From contig NC_063259.1 in assembly GCF_019578655.1 (NCBI RefSeq), forward strand, positions 7,924,001 to 7,988,000: a stretch of 64,000 nt of DNA. Reading direction: 5' to 3'. The notes beneath the pieces are model-generated. The model was not told where the DNA came from, did not search any database, and worked only from the letters and a program-made list of their open reading frames with translations. This document shows, piece by piece, positions 35,496 to 47,555 of this stretch. The stretch comes from Ricinus communis. Taxonomy: Eukaryota > Streptophyta > Magnoliopsida > Malpighiales > Euphorbiaceae. Made by a program: the position numbers and the translations under genes. Within the stretch, counting starts at the first letter, position 1; each line of letters opens with the position of its first letter.

Positions 35496-38400
35496 TCATG
35501 AAACACAAAAGACACCAGCCTGCATATTGTGAATGGTTGTAAAATCAGAATATTAACATGAAAACAGAAGCTCAAGTCTCTTGGATATATTTTTCCGTTT
35601 TCAAACACGAGCAAGGGTGTTACTGTTTTTCCTTACATCTTCGACAATAAATTTATCCACATAACTCTGTGATGGCAATAACCACTCTGACAAGTAGACT
35701 GACTTATTATGGTTTCGGTCAATAGAAATATGGTCATCTGCAAGGCAATAACAAAACTGCATATGTGAATGGAAAGATGAAGTTTGGCTACCTGTAAGAC
35801 AAAGACAACAGAGAGAAATTATTGAAATGTATAGCATAAACAAATTTTTGAACCTGTGGCTTGTACAAGTATTCTGAGCGTAACAAAGGACTGCATCAAC
35901 ACAGCACAATTAATTAGATGACGAAAAGAAGAAAGCAGAAAACATAGTGCTATTCAGTAATATATTCAAGATATAGAAATTGTGAAATTAACAAATACTT
36001 GTGTTTTGGATTTTTTTCAGCATAATCTGTGCAAGTAGAACATATTAAAAAATAATGTCACCTTAAATTACCAGTTATAATTTGGCTAGAATAAAGAATT
36101 GTTGATTGGGCGCTTATATTGTGTTATTCAGTAATTACTGGCCGAGTTTTGGAACACAAAAGGTTCAGCATACAATTTTTCTAAGAAAAATTATAGAACA
36201 CAAATAATTACAAATAAGAAGTAGATCGGCAAACATATGGCCCATTCAGAACAATTTTAGTACAGTTTGTCATAGATAACAATTGTTTATCATGAATCTT
36301 TTCACCTGACAGTGCCAGTTCAACCTTATAACTTTATTTTGTGTACCTATGGAGGGATTTGAAACCTGGAGAATTTGATAATACGTAGAATATCTGATTG
36401 ATTAGATTCATGTACTTAGGTTTCCTACAAATACTCAACAGCAAATAAGCCCTCATCCCTATTATAAATATAATTTTCATGCATAAATCTATTACATTAT
36501 CAAGTACACTTATTTTCATTCAGAACAATTTAAATTCTCTCATTTGCAGTACAACTACCCAAGCAGAGCATAAGATTGTTCCTTCATGAGGTACATAACA
36601 AAAGAAATTGTGGCATATGTTTGACTTAAAATTCTATTCTACAAAAGAACGAAAAAACAGCAGGCCTATGTTAGGAAATTAGTATTCACATAACTATTAG
36701 GCTATGGGAAGAGTTCTAACAGGCGCCAGAAAATATGAGATGGAGAAGAAGGCAATCTCTAAAGATATTAAAGCACACAAATAATCAAGGAACATTACCT
36801 GCCAGACAGAAGACATATACTCACGATGCACAAGCTTATTTGATACACTTGAAACTGCAGAACCCGGTGAACATGGCCTCTTGAGATTCCTTTGCCAAAA
36901 AAGATTATTGGGCATCAACAAGTTACATGAGAATACAAATAGAAAGTCAAACATTGGCTTCTAAGAAATTACTGAGATAACTTTTTATTCATTGAATCTT
37001 TGTTAGGACAATTAAGCCACGCTTAAGAATATGGCTTTAAGCATTGTAGTCTGCTTGAAAAGGAATTAAAAATGATAATGGATATCACGAGTCAATTATG
37101 AAAATATTTCAAAATACACTGCAAGAATCTGAATGCTACAGTGATACATGGAAACATCAAGTCATTCAGAACCCAAGCAAGGACCAGAAAGGGGAAGCCT
37201 GTGCATAGATATAGATGCTCGGAATTGGAAATTTGTACTACTATCGGATTTAACAGATTGAAGAATACATTGAAGGTCATGCCAACATATAAAATGCACT
37301 ATTGCTATATAGAAGGCATTGCGAAACTGGCAATAAATGCATAACCTGAACAAGATTGTCAAGAAAGGAAGAGATGAACACAAAAAAAAGGGAAAAAATA
37401 TTAGCGCCAAGTTTTATGCTTGCCCGTTGTAATTTGATTGAAGGATTCAAAAATATTAATCAATAAAGTTACACCCATATATATAAATATACACTACATA
37501 CAATCCTAATCAATTTAGGATTTCTAATTGAACCAATCTTCTAATTGCTATATACAATCATATTTTATGTACAACACTCCCTCTTAAGCTGGAGCATACA
37601 TATTAATCACGCTCAGCTTATTACAATAATAATCAACCCGAATTGTTACAGTGATAATCAACCCGAATCCCATTAAGGGACTTTGTGAAGATACCTCCCA
37701 GTTATTCTCCTATGTTACAGTCAAGCTCACTCCAAACACATTTCAAGGATTGGTTTACAGACGTTTCACTCATGGTCAGAAGAAAAAGAAAGTGACGGCA
37801 GCATCTAAGAAGGAAATACTGGCAGCAGCTGGTGATTCAAAGAACTGATGATAGCAGTAGTTTGATTTAGTTAAGTTCTATGTAGTAGTTTGTTTTTGTT
37901 TAGTTAATTTCTATACAATGTAATTTCTTTATTTTTTTTTGTAATTTCCATGTAATATATAAACATGGAAAGCAGTTACTATTAGGAATAGCAGTTATCT
38001 TAATGGGAAGTTTCTGCTGTAGGATAGTTATATTGTAATGTATTATAATCAAGTTTGTTTAATGAAAAGAAAACAAGTTGAAATTCCAAAAATCTGGTGT
38101 GTTAATGAGATCGTTGGGTTCTCTCTTAACGAGCCTAAATTCAGTTAATTCACAAAATAGGTCACAAGGACAGAGATTCTCAAACGAATAAACCAAACAC
38201 TAATCCACATTTTGATTTCCAAGTTCATAGACCTATAACTTAATCTATTACCTGAGACCATAACATCCGGTCTTCACATAAACTGTAGAAATCAAACCTT
38301 GCTGAATCTTCTCACGAACGAAATGGCAATTAATCTCGATATGCTTAGTTCATTCATGAAATACAGGATTGCATGCAATGTGAATAGTAGCTTGGTTATC

Positions 38401-41400
38401 ACACCACAACTTGGCTGGTACTGAAGATTTAAGACCTACTTCAATCAAAAGCTTTTATATCCACATTATTTCACACACAAGCCGTAGCTCTATACTCTGG
38501 TTACACTTGAACGTGAGACAACATTCTGCTTTTTGCTTTTTCACGAAACCAAATTCCCTCCAACAAGTACACAACAACCTAAAGTAGACCTATGATCATC
38601 TTTGGATCTCGCCCTGTCAGCATCTGGAAAACATTCAATTCTAGGATGATCATGATTACCATACAATATTTCTCGCCCAAGTGCTCCTTTTAAGTAGCAA
38701 AAAAATTTGTTCAATGGTTGTCTAGTGATTAATTGTTGGAGAGCACATATATTGACTCACCACACTAACTAAATACGCAATATTTGAACAAGTCCAAGTA
38801 AGATAATTCAACTTTCCAACTAATTTTCTATATCTCTCAAGATCTTTAAATAATTCATCATCTTTATGAGTTGCAAGTTAGGAACCATTGGAGTATTGCA
38901 TGACTTAGCTCCCAACTTCCTCATCTCAGACAACAAATCAAGTACATATTTCCTTTAAGATAAAAATATTCCCCTCTTACTTCTTGTTACCTCAACACCC
39001 AAGAAGTATCTCAACATTCCCAAATCTTTGCTATGAAACTGAGTATGGAAAAGATTTGAGGGATGAAATCCATATAATATCACTCCCAGTAATAATAATA
39101 TCATCCACAAACACGACTAACAAAATGATACCAATAGCAGAATGCTTATTAAAAAAAAGAATGATCCAACTTACTTTTCTTCATGCCAAAATTCTTACCT
39201 ACCTGACTAAATTTTCTAAACCAAGCGCAAGGACTCTGCTTCAATCCGTACAGAGACTTATGAAGATAGCAAACTATTCCATGCTCCCCTAAGCAATAAA
39301 GCCAAGCAGTTGCTCCATATAAACTTCCTCTTGAAGATTTCCATGGGAAAAAACATTTTTGATGTCTAACTGATGGAAAGGCCAATTATAAGTAGCCGCC
39401 ATAGAAATAAACAATCTTATAGAAGTCAGCTTAGCAACAGGAAAAATGTATCAAAATAATCTACTCCATAAGTCTGAGAATATCCTTAAGCAACAAGACA
39501 AGCTTTAAATCTGGCAATGGATTCATCAGGATTGACTTTAACAGCAAACACCCATTTACACCCAATAGCCTTCTTAGTTGCAGGCAAATTTACTGAAATC
39601 CAAGTACCATTATCCTCTAAAGCACTCATCTCCTCAATCACAACCTTACGCCAACCAGGATGAGAAAAAGCTTCTTTAACAGTCTTAAGGATAATTATAG
39701 AATCAAGAGATGAAATAAAAGAACAAGAGGGCGACAAATGATTATAAGACACAAATGAAGACACTGGATATATGCACGTACGCTTACCTTTACGAAGAGC
39801 AATAGGAAACTCACTGTCAGAGACTGGTAGTGATGATGAAGGAACAAGATCATTTAAGACTGGATCTGACGACGAAGGAGCTGGTTTAGAACATGGAACC
39901 GGAGGGGTTGATTGCGAGAATAAACTTATACTATAGGTGGCTTAGGTTTATCAGGAGCAGATGTAACAGTATAAATTAACAAATCCTCATCCTCCCCCAA
40001 ACTTAAATGAGAAGTAGATGGAAAGAAAGGTGTATCTTTTAGAAAAGTGACATTAGCTAACACAAAATATTTGTTAAGAGAAAGACAATAGCATTTATAA
40101 CCTTTTTGAACACGAGAATACCTAAGAAAATACACTTTAAAGATTTTAGATCTAGCTTGGTAACCTGAGGACGAACATCCCGAACAAAGGATGTACAGCC
40201 AAATATCTTAGGCTCAACAGGAAACAATGTTATATTTGGAAACAGAACATGATAAGGAATTTTACCTAAAAGACAGATGAAGAGAAAAGGTTAATTAAAA
40301 AACATGCTATGGAAACTGCATCAACAAAGCTCTTGCAATTTCAAGAAGGTCTCTATTTCTTTCTTGTAGCGACTCCATTTTAAGATGGCGTATCTACACA
40401 AAAAGTTTTATAAATACTGTCATGCTGAAGGATGTAAGTTTGAAAGGATTTTGACAATTATTCTTTAAGATTATCACTCCTCAATATTTGTACAAAAACA
40501 TTAAATTGAGTTTTAACTTCTGCACAAAAGCAAAAAAATGAGAAGACACCTCTGACCAATTTTTCATTAAATATAACCATGACATACAAGAGTAATCATC
40601 AATAAAAATAATAAGATATATATACCTAGTTTTGGACTCAACTAGACACGGACCCTAAACATCTGAATGGAGTAACTCAAAAGGAGCACTAGCTCGTTTA
40701 TTGACTTTAGGACTTGAACTAAGATAATGGTATTTAGCAAACTAATAAGAATCAAAATTTAATGAAGACAAACTCTGAAACTGGGAACAAAGTTGGTTTA
40801 ACACATGAAGAGAAGGGTGACCCAACCTAAATGTGCTTTGAGAGGGGCTACAATTCCATAACAGACTATAGATCTTGAAATTTTTGTATTAAGGATGTAA
40901 AGATCTCTAGACTCATGTCTTTTACCAATAATCGTGTTCGTCATAAGATCCTAAAAGAAACAGTGATCGGGAGAAAATGAGATACAACAGTTAAGGCTAT
41001 GAGTGAGTTTGTTGACAGAAATTAAATTAAATGATAACTGTGGTAAACTAAGAACAAATAACAAAGAAAGTGATGGTGTTGAATTAATTGTTCCATACCT
41101 AATAACACAAAATGTTGACCCATCTGCTAAAGTAAGTGAAAAGGTAAATTTATGCGACTTGAAGGTAGAAAACAGATTTGAATTACCTGTCAAATGATCT
41201 GTAGCACCAGATCAATGACCCAGTTTGAAAAGGAAACAAGAAATGTATTGGGTTTACCTGACTCAACGATGGTAGTAACAGGAGGAGATTGAGTTTTCAA
41301 TAATTCTTGGTACTGGGCAAATTTTGCATACTCATCTGCAGATAGCATTACAGGCTTTTAGAAGTATCTGTGGTGGATGCAATATGGGCAAACTGTGTTT

Positions 41401-44400
41401 TCTTATTCTGCAACTTTCTAAAATCCTACTACATATGTTCTGGCTTATGACAGTAGTGACGCGCTATCTCTCCTGACTCTCATCCACAAGTATTAGTATT
41501 CCTATCATAGTTGCTAGATCTCATCCCTTTACTACCATTCCCGCTCTTGTATTGTTGTCTTCCTAATTTAGATGTAGTATTATGACTAACAAGTACACTA
41601 CTAAGCTGAACAAGTGAAGAATTTTCTATACGAATGACTCTACTAAAAGCATCTTGTAGAGAAGAAATTTCTAAGCTAGAAAGAATTTGTAGTGTCCTAA
41701 ATAATTCATTAATTCTCTGACTGTCCTACAGAAATTCTTAATTCTTCAACTCCAATCAAGATAATTTGTAGCATTAAGTTTATGTTCTGTGATTTTCGAC
41801 ATCAACAAAACCACATCAGAAACAACCAGTCTTTTTCTCAGCCATATTTCATGAAGAATAAACCCAACATACCCAAATATAGAAAACAAATTTTGCCTAA
41901 GAAAATTTTTGAAAAACCAAACCTGTAAGAAAAGATGTCCCACACCGCAATTGATATTGACCCAAACAGGTACACAAACAATTTGTAGAAGCCTAGGCGA
42001 TTTCATTGAGACAAATCGGAGCAAATTTTGGCACAGGACATGTCTCCACATGCCGGCAAGTTAGGCTGCAACAGAGATCTTCCATAGGTGTGTGTGGCTC
42101 ACGCGCAGGGCTGCTGATCGCCGGATTTTGGAAAACCACTAATTGGCAGGTGATCTTTCTTCCTATATGGGCGATGACAATAACAAAGCACTCTAGGATG
42201 ATGACCCAAATATTGAACAAAAACTGTCACTATATTTTTCAGCAATCCCAAACCCAAAAAATATACTAGAAGTTCTAATTTCTTTAGTTCTTGGCTCTGA
42301 TACCATGTAATTTGACTGAAGGATTCGAATAAATTAATCAATAGAGTTACACCCATATATATACACACACACACACACTACATATAATCCTAATCAATTT
42401 AAGAGTCCTAATTAAACCAATCTTCTAATTGCTATATACAATTCTATTTTATATACGTCTATAATACCGATCAACCGAAACAAATGTACTCTCGTTGACA
42501 AACGTAGGATGTGCATTTCACCACAACCAGCCAAATAAGTAATTTCTTAAACCGAAACAGCAATACAATGGAACTATAAAAATTCATCATTTTGGTTTCT
42601 CAAGAACTAACCATTTGATGTTATTTGCTGCATATCTATTCCCAAGAATGGTTGCTTTTGCAGCAATCACGAGCATAGGATGCACCAGTAGAAGCTTTTT
42701 GATCTCCTGAACAATAGTTTCCCAAACATTCTGGAGCGAGAAACCTTTCCTATGTGCCAAACATTACCATGACTATATCACAAAGTCCTTCAATATGGTA
42801 CACAAGAATAATGTATTATAGCATACACATCACTAACTCGCTGTGCATAGTTATTAAAGGCACTCTCGAGGCGCATGCCCTTGCACTCAGCCCCCAAAAG
42901 AAGGGTAATGTTACAAACGCATGCAACTTAGTACACCATAACCTGCAGGCAAGGTGCACTCACATCGCGCTTTTCTTACAATCAACTATTTTTACGTTTA
43001 TTTTTTTTCATTTAAGTTTGAAAATAGCTTATCACAGACCTGTAATCACATATCTGAGAGAATAAATCGATCACTTTATTCACACCAATAACACGTATAT
43101 ATACACAAGTAGGAAGACTCCTTAACATGGTAGGAATACTATACAAGGAGGACTCCTATTTAGGGTATACAACCTATCCTATATACATTTTGTAACAAGA
43201 CTAACCACGCAAAATTATCTCAATAGAAAAAGGAAAAGGATAAAAGAAAAGATAATTTAAAGAAAGAGACGACCGACTTAGGGCAAAGGAGACATGATTA
43301 AAAGAAAAAAGAAGTTGCTGCTCACAAAAGAAGTTGCTGGAACACTAGTAAATCATTGTGCTTTGATATGTGTTTTAAGAATCGTTGCTATTTAGTATTA
43401 GTAGGATTAGGAATATCATTTTAATTCTGATGTCTTTTAAATTCCTCAAATTCAATTTTAGATTTAGAAACCTTTATTGCTAAGTTTCTGTGTTTATTTT
43501 TGTCACGACTCTTGTTTTGAGTATTAGTTATGTTATTGTATAAGCTTGCTAGTACCATTTTTCAATTTTATTTTGTCTAGTATCCATCAAGCGTGCACTT
43601 GCGTGCAGGCTCCAGAGCCCTTTTGTGCCTTTGTGTGTGCCCTACGCTATATGCAGATATAAAACCCCAAACAGATAGTACCATGAAAAAGAATGAAAAT
43701 CCAAAAGCATTCTCACTAGGTCTTTCTGTTAGTGGAAAACACCATACCTTCAACCCAACTCCCAAACCAGTTTCCTCCATGTCTTTCTAATCTTTTAGGA
43801 TTTGTTTGACAGCAAATAAGAAAGAAACAAACTCCTGTAAATGTTATGACTTTTTTAAATTTTAGTTTTCGAAATTTTGAGAGAAAAATTAATAAATAAA
43901 TGAAGCATGTTAAGATTGTTTTTATATGTTTCTAATTTTTTTTCTCTATTAGGCCTCCATTGTTTTCTTTTGAAGTTCATTAGGTTGAGCATTTCTGTAA
44001 ATTTTACAGAACCTATTGTAGTTTCAAATTTTGACTTTGTAGTCACTACCATAATGTGTATTCAAATTTTTAGTACTAAATGTATCAATATTTATCCATT
44101 TTATAAGTTCGACTAAATTCTTAGCATCTACACTAGAGTTGAGCCACTTCAGTTGGTTCCTAATGCAGGATAGCAATATTAAATTTAGGAACTTAATTCT
44201 TATTAATAATTAAATTCCTAATTCCGATATACTTTCCTGCAGCAAGTCACAATACCTTATTATGATTGTTTTTCTTTTTTGGTTATAGAAGACTAACAAC
44301 AGGATGTAGTTCAAATCAAATAATATTTTGGTATTTAAAAATGTACTATTAAAACTTTAGATAATGCTAAAACTATAAGTTTAAAGGCTATATTTCAACT

Positions 44401-46401
44401 TCCACTAGATACTAAGAAAACTGCAGGATTGAATATAAAAACCTTTTACAGCAAAATGATACAATCACCTGCTGTTATCACCGAGGAATGATGTTGAAGC
44501 CCGATCTACCCAGTGAAAAGCTCCAATACTAAAAGGGATAAATAGGAAAGGAGCAAAAGAAGATTACATTAGATAATTCTCGATAGATAATAATATGATT
44601 GATGTTTGTTAATACTCAATCAAGATTGGGAAACATTAAAGAATAAAATATAAAAATATAATGTCTTTTTTCTAAAGCATCCAACAAAACTCTTTCTGAT
44701 GCTTTTCACATTCAAGGTCCACGAAAATTTCAACAAGGATCCATTACATGTAAACCTTTTTCAAAAAGTGTAGCCAGCACCTACTAGAAAGAAATCAGCT
44801 TTGCTTTCCCTCTATCAAAAAGGGGCGCAGCACTTAAACAAAACGAACCTAATAGGCTCTTCTTTATATATTACATAGGCCCAGCACATGCACCTCTATG
44901 ACCCTCTTTCTTTTTAAAATATTTTCTCTAAACTTGATATGTTAAAAATTTGTGCCATGTTCTTCTTCAAAGACATTAACAATTAAATCTCCAGCAAACT
45001 AGCATAGCACATGTTCTTCCTCAAAGACATTAACAATTAAATCTCCAGCAAACTAGCATAGCACTCAAAGTCTCAACAACTACGATAAGATCTTTGGCTT
45101 CATTTTACCACATATTATGTGTCATAAAAAGTTCTCAGTTCTTTTTGTAAGGTAGCACTACAATTAAACAAACACTATGCACATATGTACATTTAAAGCA
45201 AAATAATCATTCCTTTGCACTAAGGATACTAATATAGTAACCATACCAAAATTTTTGTGTTATCAAATACAACAAATTGTGAAAACGTTATGATATAGTA
45301 GAAAAGGAAGCAAATAAACTGAAACCAGGCATAGTATTGAAAAGGCACAATAATCAAAAACCCAATGGCAAACCTGTCAATCATCATGCAACTGATGGTA
45401 ATTCCTTGAGCTTCTCTATCCCTTTGAATTTGATGACGCAAAGTCTATAACCCAGAAAGTGAAAAAGAAAAAAACAAAACAAAACAAAAACAAAAAGTTC
45501 AAAAATGGTGTCAGATCAAGGTAAGCTTTAGAAAGAAATAAATAGCTAATATGCACCAAACCACCACAGATTGAGGAGGCAAGATAAATTACCGGGATCA
45601 ATTACATTTAGTTTGGTCATAGGCAATCACGGGGTCTCATTACTTCCATTCAAAGCAGCGGATCAGAATAAGAAAAAAAATAAATTTAAAAAAGCCATAT
45701 TTTAGCCATGATCAAGTACCTTAGCATGAAAAGTTAAATGGGATGCACTATTAACAAGCTCATATCGAACTAACCGAAAATTGGCTCATTAACTTTTGAT
45801 ATTTGAGTTAAATGGGATTCTTCAATCCCATTTTTTTTTCTTTTTGTGTATTCAGAAATAGCAATTACGGTTCATTAATTTAAACATTGAGTAAGGAACA
45901 GATATTATGACCTTGAGAGTAGCAAGAAACTCAAGGCTATCATAACAACGGATATAGCGAAACCGTCTCATGCAAGCTCCAAATATTTCCTCATCATCAG
46001 ATCCTACCCAAATTTTTAAACCAAAATTTACAAAGTAAAACCAGAATAATAACAACAATAAAGGGTATCTAAATTAGCTTACCGTTTGTTTGGATGATGC
46101 GATTCTTGAGGATTTGAGAAAGGCGTAAGATGTCAAAACGACAATCCAAGTCAACAAAGAAGACTAAACGACCCAATCCTCCGCAATATTGAGGAAGAAT
46201 GCAATGGGTTGCAGATTGCATGAGTATGTGAGTTTTGGCAGAAGGAGAGGAGCCTATAACCTCGATCACATTCCCTACGCGAATTGGAACTTTATGAAAA
46301 GGAGGAGGAAGATGTAAGTAGGGCCTCTCCTTTTGAACCCTTGACAGCATCTCCCTCCCGCTCTCATCTCCCTCTATCCACCCTCTTATTCCGTTGCTCA
46401 T
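35496..46401 (-). CDS. XRCC2: DNA repair protein XRCC2 homolog (9 exons)
   Basis: RAD51 paralog acting in homologous-recombination repair in the nucleus; in animals it joins RAD51D in the BCDX2 complex. Coding exons on the minus strand: 46401-46083, 46003-45912, 45444-45374, 44528-44469, 42749-42612, 36889-36799, 35890-35854, 35737-35637, 35519-35496. All introns are GT-AG, phases agree, and the total is 933 nt (310 residues plus TGA). Exon 1 holds a Walker A-like GSSPSAKT (residues 50-57) and Walker B LVFFVD (79-84); later exons give CMRRFRYIRCYDSLEFLATL, SIGAFHWVDRAS, KKLLLVHPMLVIAAKATILG, YLSEWLLPS and the end VEDAGVFCVS. Exon 1 lacks about five residues expected before the CGGLG segment. 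Intron 5 (5.7 kb) contains a copia element. The identity is confident; expression is untested. Confidence 0.93.
37428..37576 (-). repeat. 3' LTR of the intron-5 copia element
   Basis: Plus strand from TGTAATTTGATTG to TTATGTACAACA. It shares CCAATCTTCTAATTGCTATA and other blocks with 42306-42466. Confidence 0.85.
37577..37590 (-). other. Polypurine tract of the intron-5 copia element
   Basis: The minus strand reads AGCTTAAGAGGGAG directly before the LTR start TGTTGTACAT. Confidence 0.75.
37591..42260 (-). pseudogene. gag-pol of the intron-5 copia element
   Basis: From right to left: gag start with KLNATNYLDWS (about 41750); a knuckle remnant YCHKPEH (about 41440); protease region with SGATDHLTG across a 1-nt shift (about 41200) and LPQLSFNLISVNKLTHSL (40951-41193); the integrase-RT linker with YSRVQKGYKCYCLSLNKYF (39926-40135); RT start AFSHPGWRKVVIEEM and KWVFAVKVNPDESI (39486-39764), catalytic FVDD near 39100, KSLYGLKQSP near 39240; RNase H with KLWCDNQATIHIA near 38400; and a C terminus with CNKLSVINMYAPA near 37600. 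Frameshifts and stops are frequent, and a foreign block interrupts it at 37693-38272. Confidence 0.85.
37693..38272. other. ~580-bp insertion in the C-terminal copia coding region
   Basis: Copia RNase H sequence stops on the minus strand near 38272 (after VYVKTG) and resumes near 37692 (IFTKSLNG). The intervening block contains a short plus-strand frame with a Lys-rich end (to 37848), followed by an LTR-like AT-rich stretch from TGATAGCAGTAG to GAAATTCCA. I do not recognise it. A 24-bp tandem duplication (TAATCAACCCGAAT repeated) lies just left, at 37629-37666. Confidence 0.5.
42289..42305 (-). other. Primer-binding site of the intron-5 copia element
   Basis: The minus strand reads TGGTATCAGAGCCAAG directly downstream of the 5' LTR, the standard tRNA-Met PBS. 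Confidence 0.9.
42306..42466 (-). repeat. 5' LTR of the intron-5 copia element
   Basis: Plus strand from TGTAATTTGACTG to TCTATAATA. Contains a (CA)n run at about 42363-42380 absent from the partner LTR. Confidence 0.85.
43055..43197 (-). repeat. Possible short solo LTR in XRCC2 intron 4
   Basis: The plus strand begins TGAGAGAATAAATCGATC and ends ATTTTGTAACA; the minus strand reads TGTTACAAAATG.. ..TATTCTCTCA, the look of a short copia LTR with a CCTCCTTGTATAGTATTCC-like middle. No matching duplication was found. Confidence 0.4.
44957..45064. repeat. 54-bp tandem duplication in XRCC2 intron 3
   Basis: Two copies start ATGTTCTTC at 44957 and 45011 and differ at one base by eye. Confidence 0.9.
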
Positions 46402-46640
46402 CGATTTATTCTCTAGTTCCTACCTGTTTCTGCGCAAAATTTTTGAAGTATTAGAGCGGGAATGGTTCTTCTTTTCTGTTTCTTTTGTCTGTTTGGAAAG
46501 CTGTGGCAGTGTGGCTCCACAGTGGCCTATAAGAGTTTTTTGTTTTAAAAATCCTGCAATGCGAAACTTTTATCTCAAAAATAAGTCTATTGGTATAAAT
46601 TTTAGAATTCTTTTTTAATATTAGTAAATTTATCAAAAAA
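46402..46640 (-). promoter_or_regulatory. Upstream region of XRCC2
   Basis: Sequence upstream of the XRCC2 start on the minus strand. No convincing TATA box was seen. DNA beyond 46640 becomes strongly AT-rich, so the promoter is probably within a few hundred bases. Confidence 0.35.
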
Positions 46641-46816
46641 AATATAAACGTTTTGGTAATTTTAACTAATTGATTAAGTCTGTCAAATTTTGATATATTT
46701 TATCTATTGCGACCTAAAATACCCACAATCTTTAGTATTTAAATGTGTGGGGTTATCCGACTTCTAATGTAGTTAGATTGGTTTTCTTAATTAAATGGAG
46801 TGGTTGCATTAGCACA

Positions 46817-46852
<36 letters not shown>

Positions 46853-47555
46853 TTTTGAAATCTAAAATTTTTTAACACATATGATTAATTTCTTACATAT
46901 ATAATTTTTATTTTGACATGTATATTATTTTTGATACGTGAGATTCAAGCTTATGTGTAATTTTATAATTTTTTTCATTAATTTATTAATTAATAATTTA
47001 CATTTCTAATTAAACACTCATTCTAATCTTAAAAAATAACATATTAATAATAAATTAGTTTTCTAATGATTAGTTTTCTAAATAGATAATATTTAGTTTC
47101 TAGTTAGATAATGATTATTCTAAAAATATCAAACTAATTATATTTGAATATTATATCAAGTAATAGATTATTTTTTAAATTAGATAATGATTTTAATTAT
47201 AGAAAATAATATTTTTAAATATTATATTTACTAATAAATTAATTTTTCTAATTCTAAAAAATAGTAATATCAATTATATTGATAATTTATAATATTAAAA
47301 TTAATAAATAAATATTTTTAAAATAATTTTTATATTATTTTACTAATAAAATTTAAAATATTTAAAATATTTAAAAATAGTTAGTTTGCTATTATTTTTA
47401 AAATAATATAAATTAATATTAAATATTAAAAAATTTATTAAATTATATCTATAAACTTGATTGTATAATCAAAATAATAATAACGGCAAAATAATAATAA
47501 TGGTCATATAATACACAGATAAACGACTAGTAAATTATTAAACTCGAAATTATTT
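46641..47555. other. AT-rich intergenic DNA with (TA)n
   Basis: (TA)n at about 46820-46848. No gene is recognised. Confidence 0.5.

Larger units (their letters stand above)
37428..42466 (-). mobile_element. Degenerate Ty1/copia element in XRCC2 intron 5
   Basis: LTRs at 37428-37576 and 42306-42466 flank a 4.7-kb interior read on the minus strand: PBS, gag with zinc knuckle, protease, integrase remains, RT, RNase H, polypurine tract. It is in the same orientation as XRCC2. All coding parts are broken. In the right LTR the terminal TGTTGTA has become TATTATA. Flanking bases (CCCGT, CCGAT) do not form a clean duplication. Its own splice and polyadenylation signals could affect XRCC2, which is inference. 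Confidence 0.88.

Noticed and set aside
35601..35636. Readthrough of XRCC2 exon 8 to a stop at 35601
   Set aside because: A GTAAGG donor follows position 35637, and an in-phase exon at 35519-35496 gives the expected XRCC2 C terminus; kept only as a possible intron-retained form.
42006..42269. Plus-strand open frame of 87 codons
   Set aside because: It is antisense to the leader and gag start of the intron-5 copia element.
43593..43790. Open frames in XRCC2 intron 4 as an extra exon
   Set aside because: Exons 4 and 5 join in phase without it and the peptide has no XRCC2-like motif.
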